Source of the DNA: Bacillus sp. FJAT-27264
Lineage (GTDB): Bacteria; Bacillota; Bacilli; Paenibacillales; Paenibacillaceae
Length of the DNA stretch: 64,000 nt
Direction of reading: 5' to 3'
Assembly: GCF_001682855.1 (NCBI RefSeq)
Contig: NZ_MAQW01000034.1
Span: forward strand, 137,836 to 201,835
Numbering within the stretch: the first letter of the stretch is position 1; each line of letters begins with the position of its first letter. Positions 10,875 to 19,800 of this stretch are shown one piece after another. The translations under genes were made by a program, and so were the position numbers. A model generated the notes under the pieces. That model worked only from the letters and a program-made list of their open reading frames with translations. It had not been told where the DNA came from and ran no database searches.

Positions 10875-12704
10875 GTGGACACAAGATTATGGATGTCGGT
10901 CACACTTTTTTTCGCAGCAGGGCTTATGCTGTTCGTCTCTTTCCTGTCTTACCAGAAACGCCATCTGCCTGTCGCCAAAACGATGATTCTGATCATGCTG
11001 TCAGCAGCGTTCTATTCGCTGGGGTACGCCTTTGAGGTATTGAGCCGAAGTCTGGAGCAAGTGAAACTGTCGCTTCAAGTCGAATATCTGGGTATTCCTT
11101 TCATTTCGACGCTCTGGTTCTTTCTCGCCCTCCAATTTACAGGAACCGGATTTCGCTATCGCAAGGTTCTTGCTCTGATCCTGTTCGCTGTCCCCATGAC
11201 CGTTTTTATCCTTCATCTCACCAATGATTGGCATCACCTGGTATATGAGCGCTACATTCTGAATACAGAGTCTTCCATCCCTCTCTACACCACGGTCAAG
11301 GGCCCTTGGTATAAGGTGCACACGGTCTATAATTATTCGGTTGTACTATGCGGTGTTTCGCTATTTATCCCCATGTACTGGAAGGCTTTGCCGATGGTGC
11401 GGAAGCAGATTGTTGTTCTGCTGCTTGGTGCTGTGGCCCCCTTTCTGCTCAATACGTTCTTTTGGTATGGCACGAATGTGGACCTGACGCCGTTCGGGTT
11501 TGCCATTTCGGGTGTGGCTTTCGTGTGGGGCATCCTGCGGTTTAATTTACTTCGATTAACGCCGCTTGCCCTCGCTAAGGTGTTCGAGACGATCAGAGAC
11601 GGGGTAGTGCTGCTGGATTATGATGATCGAATTGTCAGTTACAACAGTGCTGCCATAGAAGTGCTTCCGGAATTGGGATCAACGAAGCATTATCCGGTGG
11701 AGATGGAGAAGGTGTTGGAGAATAGCCCTGAACTGCTGGAACGTATTCGGGCGGCAGGGGAGGGGGAGGAGCGGTTCCCTTTTCAGCGATTTCAAGACAA
11801 CCGTAACATGTACTATAACTGCAGCGTGTCGCTCATCTACGATTCGGGACGGATTCTGATTGGCCGGATTCTAATGTTCAATGATATTACGGAGATCAAG
11901 GAAAGTGAGGCGCGACTGCGCGAGAATGCCCGGGAGTTGTCCGAGCTTAATGCGTTTAAGGACAAGCTGTTCACGATCATGGCGCATGATATCCGTGATC
12001 CGATTGCTCTTCTCGTCAGCCTGACCGAGCTGCTGGATGATGAATTGACGGCTGCCGATTTCGAGAATGCCGAGTTGGTACGTGAGCTCAAGGGGCAAGT
12101 CCAGAGCACCTTTCATCTGGTTGATAATTTACTCGATTGGTATCGCAGTCAAAAAGGCAAGGTTGCCTTTCGTCCATTAGGCTGGAATTTGCAGCAAGTC
12201 ATCCGGCAGGCTTTGTTGCTGGCGGGTCCGAAGGCGGATATGAAGCAAATTGAGCTGACGGAGCACATTAACGAGAAGCTGGTGGTGAGGGCAGATAAGG
12301 AGATGTTGGATCTCATTCTGCGGAATTTGCTTTCCAACGCAATCAAGTTTACGGGAATCGGCGGCAAGATTGATATCGGAGCTGTGCTGGAGGGTGAGCG
12401 GATCATCATCTCTGTCACCGACAATGGAGCTGGAATTGATGAAGAGACTTCCGAACTGCTACGGCTGGAGGAGCCATTCTTAAAGGCTATGTCTGGCGTA
12501 GAAGACTCTGGGGACACACGATTTGGATTGGCGCTGACCCGTGAATTTGTCCGCATTCATGGCGGCAGCCTTTGGTTTGAGAGTAAAGCAGGCTGCGGAA
12601 CCACCTTCTCATTCTCCTTGTCAGGCTCGCAGGGTGTGCCGGAGAGATTCGATAATAGTGATATGGAGGAGGAAGCCTATGAAAGTTATTTTGGTAGACG
12701 ATGA
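10875..12704 (+). CDS. Sensor histidine kinase with 7TM input domain
   Basis: Membrane histidine kinase of 609 residues. Residues about 5-230 form seven hydrophobic segments, as in the 7TM input domain of Firmicute kinases. A PAS-like segment follows (about 232-340). The HisKA box is F-T-I-M-A-H-D-I-R-D-P with the phospho-accepting His. The ATPase domain shows the N box (LLSNAIKFT), the G1 box DNGAGI and a degenerate G2 box, FGLALTRE. The GTG start at 10875 is preceded by AAGGGAGA about ten bases upstream. The gene overlaps the next one by 26 bp, so the two are co-transcribed and very likely cognate. The signal is unknown; 7TM domains of this type are thought to sense ligands at or within the membrane. 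Confidence 0.9.
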   Translation: MDTRLWMSVTLFFAAGLMLFVSFLSYQKRHLPVAKTMILIMLSAAFYSLGYAFEVLSRSLEQVKLSLQVEYLGIPFISTLWFFLALQFTGTGFRYRKVLALILFAVPMTVFILHLTNDWHHLVYERYILNTESSIPLYTTVKGPWYKVHTVYNYSVVLCGVSLFIPMYWKALPMVRKQIVVLLLGAVAPFLLNTFFWYGTNVDLTPFGFAISGVAFVWGILRFNLLRLTPLALAKVFETIRDGVVLLDYDDRIVSYNSAAIEVLPELGSTKHYPVEMEKVLENSPELLERIRAAGEGEERFPFQRFQDNRNMYYNCSVSLIYDSGRILIGRILMFNDITEIKESEARLRENARELSELNAFKDKLFTIMAHDIRDPIALLVSLTELLDDELTAADFENAELVRELKGQVQSTFHLVDNLLDWYRSQKGKVAFRPLGWNLQQVIRQALLLAGPKADMKQIELTEHINEKLVVRADKEMLDLILRNLLSNAIKFTGIGGKIDIGAVLEGERIIISVTDNGAGIDEETSELLRLEEPFLKAMSGVEDSGDTRFGLALTREFVRIHGGSLWFESKAGCGTTFSFSLSGSQGVPERFDNSDMEEEAYESYFGRR

Positions 12705-13830
12705 GCCTACAATGCATTTAATTCTGCGTAAAATGCTGGTCAAGCTGCCTGGCGTTCAGGTCGCAGGTGCTTTCACAGATACGCGCGCTGCGACCTCTTT
12801 TCTACAGGACAATACCGATGTTGGGCTGGCTTTTGTAGACCTTTCCATGCCGGGCGAGAGCGGAATGGAATTCGCCGCCAAGATGGAAGCCACAGCTTCT
12901 CCTGTACAAGTAGTATTTGTGACGTCGCACAAGGAATTTGCCCTGGAGGCTTACGAATTGTCTGTGGTAGATTATTTAGTGAAGCCAGTCTCTCAGGAGC
13001 GGCTGGAACGAACGGTAAATCGAGTGCTGGCAAACCAACGGAGCACTCATTCCCCAGCGCAGGTCACTCCTGCTGCTTCTGCTGTTGCCAGCCGGAATAT
13101 CCTTACGGCGCTAGGGGACGTCTCCGTGAGCAATGAGGCTGGACGGGTCAAATGGACCTCACGGAAGTGCGCGGAACTATTCGCTTATCTGCTGCTGTAC
13201 CAGGGCAAGCGAATCCCGCGTTCCAGGCTGGTGAAGGATATTTTTGGCGGGATGCACCAGACCAATGCCGAGAGCTACCTGAATACCACCGTCTATCAAT
13301 TGCGCAAATCGCTGGAACCGCTAGGGATGCGAGAGTCCGTCCGTTCGGAGAATGATGGCTATGCGCTCGAATTAAAAGATACAGTGATTGACTACGTGGA
13401 GTTTGAACAGCAAGTGAAGGCTCTACAAGGTATGGATTCGGAAAATGTAGAGCGGGCGCTGAGTATTGAACGAATGTATACAGGGGATTTGTTCGGTGAC
13501 AAAGCCTATGTGTGGGCCATCCATGAGACAGAGCGGTATGCGGAAATGTATACATCGTTCGTAAAACAGCTTGCCAGGGTGCTAATTAAGGGGGGAGATA
13601 CAGCTGCTGCGTCGAAGCTGCTGCTCAAGCTGAACGAGCGTAATCCACTGGACGAAGCGGTGGTTGGAGAGCTCATGACGATCCGGCAGATGACCGGAGA
13701 TAAAAAAGGCCTGAATGCCCTTTACACCGATTATGTCCGGCTGCTCACCCGGGAGCTGGGCATCCGCCCGTCCCAGGAATTAATTCATCTGTATGATTCA
13801 TTGATTAGCCGATTGGGTGATCGAAAATAA
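12679..13830 (+). CDS. Response regulator with winged-helix and BTAD output
   Basis: Response regulator of 383 residues. The receiver shows the acidic pair D7/D8, phospho-acceptor D54 in F-V-D-L-S-M-P-G, and K102 in L-V-K-P. From about residue 140 an OmpR-like winged helix (WTSRKCAELFAYLL, then YLNTTVYQLRKSLE) leads into a bacterial transcriptional activator domain to the C-terminus, as in SARP-type regulators. The ATG at 12679 is preferred over an in-frame ATG at 12541 because GGAGGAGG precedes it and the receiver begins there. The earlier start would add 46 residues lying inside the kinase gene. Partner of the overlapping kinase. Target genes cannot be told from the sequence. Confidence 0.9.
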   Translation: MKVILVDDEPTMHLILRKMLVKLPGVQVAGAFTDTRAATSFLQDNTDVGLAFVDLSMPGESGMEFAAKMEATASPVQVVFVTSHKEFALEAYELSVVDYLVKPVSQERLERTVNRVLANQRSTHSPAQVTPAASAVASRNILTALGDVSVSNEAGRVKWTSRKCAELFAYLLLYQGKRIPRSRLVKDIFGGMHQTNAESYLNTTVYQLRKSLEPLGMRESVRSENDGYALELKDTVIDYVEFEQQVKALQGMDSENVERALSIERMYTGDLFGDKAYVWAIHETERYAEMYTSFVKQLARVLIKGGDTAAASKLLLKLNERNPLDEAVVGELMTIRQMTGDKKGLNALYTDYVRLLTRELGIRPSQELIHLYDSLISRLGDRK

Positions 13831-13851
13831 GGTCGCAAAAATCAGGTGTCA

Positions 13852-14676
13852 TTACGACGATAATTCCTCTTCCGAAGTCAGCACGCCGTAGAGCTTCAGC
13901 GCTTTGATCGCCGATTCCTGCATCCGCTTCTTAAGGTAATTGCCCTTCACGACCCGGACCCGCTTGCCGAGAAAACGAAGTTTGGAGAGCAGATAATCGC
14001 TGTCGTTCCCGGTTAGAATGATGCTGACACTGTAAGTGTCTTTATCCGCATCGTATGCAACGTCCTTTTCAAAACTGGAGAAGGCGTAAAGAATGCGGGA
14101 CAGCTCCCGGTTATAGTCAGGGACGATTTCAATGACAACCTCAAATTTACGTGTGTCGCGCCGTAGACTGATCTCATGAAGAATACTCTCATACTTGGAG
14201 GTAGCTATAGCTTGATGTGAGACACTGACGATTTTGCTTAGCTTTGTACTCATGAGTGAGCGCCGATTCAGATGGTACCAGAGCAAATACCACTCCCGTT
14301 TGACCATAGAGTACTCCAGTTTGTAAGGTACTCCTGTATGCCCCTCTTGAACACTGCCACGTTTGGTTCCGTACGTCAGTTGGACCGCTTCTTTAGCCAT
14401 GATATGGCGGCGCAAGGTACGGAGAAGCGGGTGATACACCTGCTTTTCCCTGCTGCGGGCTTTTTGTACTAAGTGGTTAGCGGTATCCATCAGAGGATCA
14501 GACTCCAGCAGGGAGACCAGCTTCTCCAACGTCTCGGCAGTGAACGCATCTGCGGCTGCGGGGTGCTCAAGCATGGTCTTCAGCCAGGCTCTCTCGTGGG
14601 CAGTGACCATGAAGGTGCCATTGTCGTCCAGACGGGAGATGATCTGATAGTTAAAAATTTTCTCGAAAAGGTTCAT
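13852..14676 (-). CDS. WYL-domain regulator 1
   Basis: A 274-residue protein with an N-terminal helical part and a WYL domain in the middle (KLEYSMVKREWYLLWYHLNR). WYL domains bind nucleic acid or nucleotide ligands and regulate DNA-repair, phage-defence and RNA-related genes in many bacteria. It overlaps the upstream WYL gene by 26 bp, so the two are made together. It converges on the response regulator with only 21 bp between stop codons and no visible terminator. The pair is transcribed away from the nucleotidyltransferase/rtcB genes, an arrangement typical of a regulator and its targets. That functional link is inference. Confidence 0.8.
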   Translation of the reverse strand: MNLFEKIFNYQIISRLDDNGTFMVTAHERAWLKTMLEHPAAADAFTAETLEKLVSLLESDPLMDTANHLVQKARSREKQVYHPLLRTLRRHIMAKEAVQLTYGTKRGSVQEGHTGVPYKLEYSMVKREWYLLWYHLNRRSLMSTKLSKIVSVSHQAIATSKYESILHEISLRRDTRKFEVVIEIVPDYNRELSRILYAFSSFEKDVAYDADKDTYSVSIILTGNDSDYLLSKLRFLGKRVRVVKGNYLKKRMQESAIKALKLYGVLTSEEELSS

Positions 14677-15994
14677 AGTAGGCCAATATCTCCTTCCATT
14701 CGGCGATCATTTCGCGGCGTAGCCTCACGGGTTCAAGCACTTCACAGCTGGACCCGAAGCTCCGCAGCCAGGGTTTGATCTCGGTCGTCCCATTCACGGT
14801 GATTTCGTATGTAAAAGAATACGGATCTTCGTCCACGATCTGTCCCCACTGTCCTTGCAGCAGCACCCGCTCTCTTACGAAATTCGGTTCAGAATCTCCG
14901 GGGCTGTAGAACCTCGCCCGTACCGTGACCGGTAGTCCCGTATCAATCAGCCAGCTATACTTCATTTTCTCATCAAGCTGGTAGCGTTTGGTCTGGAATG
15001 CTTCCTCACTCACAGGTTGGTCCTCTGTCTCCATCTGCGTAATCCCTTCCATACGATACTTACGAATGCCTTCCCGGCCGCTCGCGAGCAGATACCACCG
15101 TCCGTACTGATGGTCATAGACGACCTTCAGCGGGAGTGTCTTTATGGCGGAGCCTTTGCTTTCGCGCTCGAACAATGGATTGGTGTTTTTGGAGCCGTAG
15201 CTTTTCTCGGACTTTGGAGAGAAGTAGAGAAAGGTAACGCTATGGCGCTGGCGAATGGCATTCAAAAGAGTGAACAAATGGGCTTCATCCAAGATGCGTG
15301 AATAATAATGATACTTATATAAAAAAGCTTCGATGGCTGGTTGTTCGGTCTGATTGCGCAAGAGATGCCTTTTCAATCCGTCACGCAGCAGATACCCTTG
15401 TACAGAAGGAACCTGGGTGTTCGCCATGACATCCACAAAATCATACAAGTCGATAAGTTCTTCTTGGGTTAACTGCTGCACCAAATCGTTATGTACACTG
15501 TAGCGGTAAGGACGGGTGGTCCCTTCTTTGCGGATGACGCCCACCTCTTCCAGGTACTTCAGATCCGAACGAATCGTCTTCTCATCGGGCTGGGGAACAC
15601 CTGCGGGCAGGCTGCCACAGCACATATCTAGAAGCTCCATCGCTGTCAGTACCTCTGTATTCATGGCGCCTAGCAGGAGAGAAAGGCGCTGGCTTTCGGT
15701 TTCTTTTACCGACTTGGCCCGGAAGAGAAATAACAGCATGGGGTCAGTAGAATCATAGTAGCTGTACTTTAGAGTCTCAGCGAATTCTTTACCCTGTTCC
15801 TCCGGGAGGTGCTGATAGGTAGCGCTCACGATATCCTTGAGCCGGCGGAGGGTTTTGTCAAAGGTATGCACGGAAATACCCAGCCGGTCAGCGAATTGCT
15901 GTCTGTTGAACGCGCCGCTCGTGAGCGCAAGCATTCGCAGGAATTGGATTTCTTTATCAAAACTTTCCTTGGCCACCTGGATTCCCCGTTTCAT
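14651..15994 (-). CDS. WYL-domain regulator 2 with HTH
   Basis: A 447-residue protein. A helix-turn-helix lies near the N-terminus (FNRQQFADRLGISVHTFDKT). A WYL domain follows at about residues 255-340, including the stretch YDHQYGRWYLLASGREGIRK, and a C-terminal extension ends the protein. The architecture matches the HTH-WYL-WCX transcription factor family. It is the first gene of the minus-strand WYL pair and starts about 145 bp from the divergent nucleotidyltransferase pseudogene. Two different WYL proteins in one operon suggest a heteromeric or sequential regulator. The start could also be a GTG seven codons downstream. Confidence 0.8.
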   Translation of the reverse strand: MKRGIQVAKESFDKEIQFLRMLALTSGAFNRQQFADRLGISVHTFDKTLRRLKDIVSATYQHLPEEQGKEFAETLKYSYYDSTDPMLLFLFRAKSVKETESQRLSLLLGAMNTEVLTAMELLDMCCGSLPAGVPQPDEKTIRSDLKYLEEVGVIRKEGTTRPYRYSVHNDLVQQLTQEELIDLYDFVDVMANTQVPSVQGYLLRDGLKRHLLRNQTEQPAIEAFLYKYHYYSRILDEAHLFTLLNAIRQRHSVTFLYFSPKSEKSYGSKNTNPLFERESKGSAIKTLPLKVVYDHQYGRWYLLASGREGIRKYRMEGITQMETEDQPVSEEAFQTKRYQLDEKMKYSWLIDTGLPVTVRARFYSPGDSEPNFVRERVLLQGQWGQIVDEDPYSFTYEITVNGTTEIKPWLRSFGSSCEVLEPVRLRREMIAEWKEILAYYEPFRENF

Positions 15995-16082
15995 GAAAGT
16001 CTTCCATTCATTGTAACAGGGCCAGGGTGGGGGCGGAATGGCAAACTGCTTTGTAATCGTAATACTTTCGCCATGTTCGAAC

Positions 16083-16111
16083 TTCGGAATATAAACGAAA
16101 ATGTATATAGT
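16083..16111 (+). promoter_or_regulatory. Possible promoter for nucleotidyltransferase/rtcB
   Basis: TTCGGA (16083-16088), a 17-bp spacer and TATAGT (16106-16111) lie 27 bp before the nucleotidyltransferase start. The palindrome GTTCGAAC sits at 16075-16082, directly upstream, and could be an operator. Tentative. Confidence 0.3.
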
Positions 16112-16138
16112 AACGGAGCTGAACAGGAGGAGAGCCTT

Positions 16139-16918
16139 ATGAGCGAAGTTAAAACAATCATTATAGAAGAGTTGAAGAAGATCGAAAGGGAAGAGAATGT
16201 CCGCATTCTGTATGCCTGTGAATCAGGCAGCCGGGCCTAGGGATTTCCTTCCAAGGACAGTGATTATGACGTAAGATTTCTATATATCCGGCCGCTGGAA
16301 TGGTATCTGTCCATTTTTGAGAAGCGGGATGTCATTGAACGGCCGATCAGCAATATGCTGGATATCAACGGCTGGGATTTGAAGAAGGCTTTGAATTTAT
16401 TCCGCAAATCCAATCCGCCGCTGCTGGAGTGGCTGCAATCTCCGATTGTCTATATAGAGAATTAGGCAGTCGTCCGGCAAATCCAGGGCATCTCTTCCTT
16501 CACGCTCTCCCCAAGATCCTGCATGTACCACTATCTGCATATGGCCAAGGGGAACTATCGAGATTACTTGAAGGGCGATCATGTGAAAATAAAGAAGTAT
16601 TTCTATGTGCTTCGTCCTGTGCTGGCCTGCGAATGGATCGAGCGATTCCACACAATGCCGCCTATTGAATTTTCAGTGCTGATGGAAGCCCTGCTGCCAG
16701 AAGGGAGTTTGCTTCGAGCGGCCGTCGATGAATTGCTGGTCCGTAAAAGAGCAGGAGACGAGATGGATTACGAGCCGAGAATTCAGCCCATTAATGAATT
16801 TTTGGAGGAAAGAATCAGCTACCACGAGCAGATCGTATCCGAAGTAGAGACAGCCGAGGGTGGTCAAGATCAGCGGCTTGATGAATTGTTTAGAACAATA
16901 GTAACGTTACAGGAGTGA
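16139..16918 (+). pseudogene. YcgL-like nucleotidyltransferase with two amber stops
   Basis: One continuous frame of 260 codons reads as a complete YcgL-type nucleotidyltransferase but is interrupted by TAG at 16238-16240 and TAG at 16463-16465. The first stop replaces the Trp expected in G-S-R-A-W-G-F (TGG to TAG). The second fits a CAG to TAG change. No frameshift or deletion is seen. The polymerase-beta-like metal motif D-S-D-Y-D-V-R-F survives after the first stop, as do the family-typical stretches SNPPLLEWLQSPIVY and KKYFYVLRP. The start is set by AACAGGAGGAG ten bases before the ATG. It ends 7 bp before rtcB, so rtcB would be translated from the same message. Recent inactivation, or two sequencing errors, are both possible. 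Confidence 0.85.
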
Positions 16919-16925
16919 ATGCAAG

Positions 16926-18152
16926 ATGGCATATCAGAATATTGACGGTGTACGTGTTTGGGGTGAGCCGGATGAGGGAGCGCTTGCTCAGGCGAGAACC
17001 TGTTCCAAGACGGGGAACGTAGTTCAGACGCTACTTATGGCGGATCATCATAAAGGGTACAGTCAGCCTATTGGCGGTGTTGTTGTCTATGACGGGCAAA
17101 TCTCGCCATCCGGTGTGGGCTATGATATTGGGTGTGGAAATAAGGCTGTGCGGACGCAGCTATATGCGGCTGATGTAAAACCCGGGCTGGCCCGGATTAT
17201 GAATGATATCGCCCGCCAAATTTCTTTTGGCGTAGGTCGTATCAATAACGAGAGATTAGATCATGAGCTGTTCGACGATCCGGACTGGGATGTGTACCGA
17301 GCAATAGGAAAAGCTGAGCACGATAAGCTGAAGACGTTAGCACGTGATCAACTCGGAACCGTTGGGAGCGGGAATCATTACGTGGATCTCTTTGAAGACA
17401 CCACGACAGGGCGGCTGTGGACTGGCAATCATTTTGGCAGCCGGGGCTTCGGGCATAAGACTGCGAGCGGTTTTATCAACCTGGCAGCAGGACGCGGATT
17501 CTTAGCCAACGCGCCGGGTGAAAAGATGGATCAGCCGCCGCTCCTGCTGGATTTGAACAGTGAGCTGGGGGATATGTATTACCGTGCCATGAAGCTGGCC
17601 GGGCGTTATGCGTACGCCGGACGGGATTATGTAATCCGCAAAGTGCTGTCTATTCTGGGAGCAGAAGCTGATTTTGAAGTGCATAACCATCATAACTATG
17701 CTTGGAAGGAAACCCATGACGGGAAAGAGACGGTGGTGGTTCGCAAAGGCGCTACACCGTCTGCACCGGGGCAAATGGGTTTTATCGGGGGGAGCATGGG
17801 CGACATTTCTGTGATCGTTAAAGGCAAGGATACCGCAGAGAATCGGGACGCTTATTACAGCACCGTTCACGGAGCTGGACGGATCATGAGCCGGACACAG
17901 GCGGCAGGCAAAATGAACTGGAAGACCCGCACCCGCAGCGGCGGACAAATCTCCAAGGCGCAAATGCTGGACGCGGTGCAGGCATTCAATGTAGAGCTGC
18001 GCGGAGCAGGGACGGACGAAAGCCCGTTTGTATACCGGAAGCTCCAGGAAGTATTGGATGCTCACGCGGAGACGATTGAGGTCATGCATGTCTTGAAGCC
18101 GATTGGAGTGTGTATGGCGGGGGCCGACGAATTCGATCCGTATAAGGATTGA
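16926..18152 (+). CDS. rtcB: RtcB-family RNA ligase
   Basis: A 408-residue protein, the same length as E. coli RtcB. RtcB seals RNA 2',3'-cyclic phosphate or 3'-phosphate ends to 5'-OH ends, using GTP and Mn2+. Metal and guanylate motifs are present in order: G-Y-D-I-G-C-G-N near residue 60, G-S-G-N-H, an H-N-H-H-N-Y segment, G-S-M-G-D-I-S-V-I-V, and S-T-V-H-G-A-G-R, which normally contains the guanylated His. The ATG at 16926 has GGAGTGA upstream. It follows the broken nucleotidyltransferase directly and faces away from the two WYL regulators. No archease or RtcA gene is nearby. The substrate RNA is unknown. Confidence 0.9.
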   Translation: MAYQNIDGVRVWGEPDEGALAQARTCSKTGNVVQTLLMADHHKGYSQPIGGVVVYDGQISPSGVGYDIGCGNKAVRTQLYAADVKPGLARIMNDIARQISFGVGRINNERLDHELFDDPDWDVYRAIGKAEHDKLKTLARDQLGTVGSGNHYVDLFEDTTTGRLWTGNHFGSRGFGHKTASGFINLAAGRGFLANAPGEKMDQPPLLLDLNSELGDMYYRAMKLAGRYAYAGRDYVIRKVLSILGAEADFEVHNHHNYAWKETHDGKETVVVRKGATPSAPGQMGFIGGSMGDISVIVKGKDTAENRDAYYSTVHGAGRIMSRTQAAGKMNWKTRTRSGGQISKAQMLDAVQAFNVELRGAGTDESPFVYRKLQEVLDAHAETIEVMHVLKPIGVCMAGADEFDPYKD

Positions 18153-18254
18153 GTATGAGCTTGTAGGGATTGCTGTGAGTAAATGAGGATTAACTATGTG
18201 CGTATAGTGATTAAGCATGGACGTACGAAGATGAAGCATATTGTTCTATAAGGA

Positions 18255-18299
18255 AGGACCTCGGCTCCCACGGATTTGTGGAGCTTGAGGTCCTCTTTT
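18255..18299 (+). terminator. Terminator after rtcB
   Basis: AGGACCTC (18255-18262) pairs perfectly with GAGGTCCT (18287-18294), extended by inner GGCTCC/GGAGCT pairing, and is followed by CTTTT. It lies about 100 bp after the rtcB stop. Confidence 0.75.
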
Positions 18300-18356
18300 G
18301 CAAACCGATCATTATTCCCGAGGGAACTTTAGAGACTATAGAGTATCAGAGATCAA

Positions 18357-18543
18357 TTAATGGCAGAAATGCCCCTTATTTAGACTGAGGAGAGCGAAAA
18401 AAGGAGTTTAGTGGCAAAAATGCACATTAAAATCAGCCTATGAACCACAAAATGGCCTCATCTGGGAAATTAAGTGCCTAAAATGCGCTTAATTACCTCA
18501 TAATCGGTATATCGAGAAAAATAAGGTGCAATTTTGCCTTTAG
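18357..18543. repeat. Degenerate intergenic repeat, four copies
   Basis: Four copies of a roughly 25-bp near-palindromic core, approximately TTAAGTGGCAAAAATGCACT followed by TTA, sit at 18357, 18407, 18470 and 18520. The fourth reads best on the minus strand. Spacing is 50, 63 and 50 bp. Copies differ at several positions, and no ORF with a ribosome site covers them. Similar GGCA/TGCA-centred AT-rich cores are, from memory, common between Paenibacillus genes. Confidence 0.6.
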
Positions 18544-18574
18544 TAGCTGAGTCTTTGTACACTGTAGTCCAGCT

Positions 18575-18756
18575 TACTAGCTCAGCACCAGCACCTAGTC
18601 GACTAGCTCACTAATTCAGCAACCTACCAGCTTTTTCACTCCACTAACGTCCTATTCAGCAGCACATCAGCACCCGACTAGTTCACTAACTCAGCGGCCC
18701 ACCACTCAGTTAACCAGCGCACCATTCCAGCGACCAATCCACCGGTCGACTAGCTC
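18575..18756. repeat. Degenerate 72-75 bp direct repeats
   Basis: GACTAGCTCACTAATTCAGC (18601-18620) recurs as an 18/20 match at 18676-18695. Shortened forms lie at about 18576 and 18748. The spacing of 72-75 bp and the CAGC/CACC-rich filler suggest a decayed tandem array. The last copy runs over the 3' end of the minus-strand methyltransferase gene and supplies its stop codon. Confidence 0.5.
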
Positions 18757-19505
18757 TTGAGTAGTCCAATGATCATAAACCGTTCTGAATTCGTCATGAT
18801 GCCCTGATCCCGTTGATTCGCCTCAATGAATCGCCCAAGAATCCGAAAATCCTCTTCGTTCTGACCGAAGCCAGGAATAATCGGTGTATGCTTCAACAGA
18901 AATATAAGATCTTCAGCGGTCTGATAATACTCATTGATGGTATAGTCGAAGGCTTCAATATCCGAAAATCCTGCTTCGCTTAGCTCCGTTAGATATTGCT
19001 GTTTGAGGGTGCCACCTGGTGTCCCCAAGGCTTGCCCTCTACCAAAGGCTTCTTTAAGGTTCAGCTTATCGTGCTCAGCCACTTGCTGGGTCAGGAAAAT
19101 CCCACCCCTGGACAGGACACGAGCAACTTCCTTGGCAGAGAAAGGAGAATGTCTGCATGAGATAACGTTAAAGAAATGTGCCGGAAACTCCAACTGATCA
19201 GCATTCATCTCCAGAAAACGGACATTACTTTTGCCGGAGCTGGATAGATTTCTGTTTGCCGTCTCCATCATGCCAGCAGACTGGTCAATGCCGACCAGCA
19301 GTGATGCCGTATCAGCTATGGATAAAATGGCTTCCCCGCCACCGGTTCCGATATCCAGTAGGAGGTCGGATGATTGGCATCTCTTCGTGACTTCGCGGTA
19401 GAAGTCCCACGGCGCTTCTTCGGAGATGCATTTCATACTACTGAAATCCCAACCGTTTAAGACACCGACTCTATCATAAAAATCCTTATAATCTACCTTG
19501 TTCAT
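18750..19505 (-). CDS. SAM-dependent methyltransferase
   Basis: Class I methyltransferase of 251 residues. Motif I is L-L-D-I-G-T-G-G-G-E and the motif II acidic residue is in V-G-I-D-Q-S. The catalytic-core loop region includes FFNVISCRHSPFS. It resembles general Methyltransf_11/25 enzymes. The substrate cannot be assigned. Transcribed alone, convergent with rtcB across about 600 bp. Its last codons lie inside the degenerate 72-75 bp repeat, so the original C-terminus may have been altered. Confidence 0.8.
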   Translation of the reverse strand: MNKVDYKDFYDRVGVLNGWDFSSMKCISEEAPWDFYREVTKRCQSSDLLLDIGTGGGEAILSIADTASLLVGIDQSAGMMETANRNLSSSGKSNVRFLEMNADQLEFPAHFFNVISCRHSPFSAKEVARVLSRGGIFLTQQVAEHDKLNLKEAFGRGQALGTPGGTLKQQYLTELSEAGFSDIEAFDYTINEYYQTAEDLIFLLKHTPIIPGFGQNEEDFRILGRFIEANQRDQGIMTNSERFMIIGLLKS

Positions 19506-19800
19506 TCTTAAATTCCACCTTCCAATGAGTATAAAAGAATACGGAGTCTCCGCTGACTATTGTTCAAGATTGCACTGGGTCAAAAGGGCAGACTTCTCCC
19601 TTGACGGCTGGTACGCGTTTTATCCAGCCCGGCAGCTACCTATCTCGAACGATACGGAAAGACATCCATTTCACCCCAAATTAGAAGATTTTTCAATTAT
19701 AAAGCTCGGCGAATGGGAGATCAAGAAGTACAATGACTTTAGAGGTTGCAGGCAAAATCGAAGGGACTCTAGTTTGGTCTTAAGGAGAGTGGTACATCCA

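Noticed and set aside
12541..12678. Longer start for the BTAD response regulator
   Set aside because: The extra 46 residues lie in the kinase gene and precede a receiver that starts properly at 12679 with a strong ribosome site.
16139..16918. Amber-codon recoding (for example pyrrolysine) in the nucleotidyltransferase
   Set aside because: Neighbouring genes end in TAG normally, the lost residues are Trp and probably Gln, and no suppressor tRNA or pyl gene is present.
18541..18760. CRISPR-like array
   Set aside because: Repeats are degenerate, the spacers are similar to each other, and there are no cas genes.
19498..19800. N-terminal extension of the HAD hydrolase
   Set aside because: No homology-like sequence, no ribosome site at 19498, and a good site directly before 19801.
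19740..19800. T-box leader before the HAD gene
   Set aside because: AGAGTGGTACA resembles the T-box core only loosely; no specifier stem or terminator is found.
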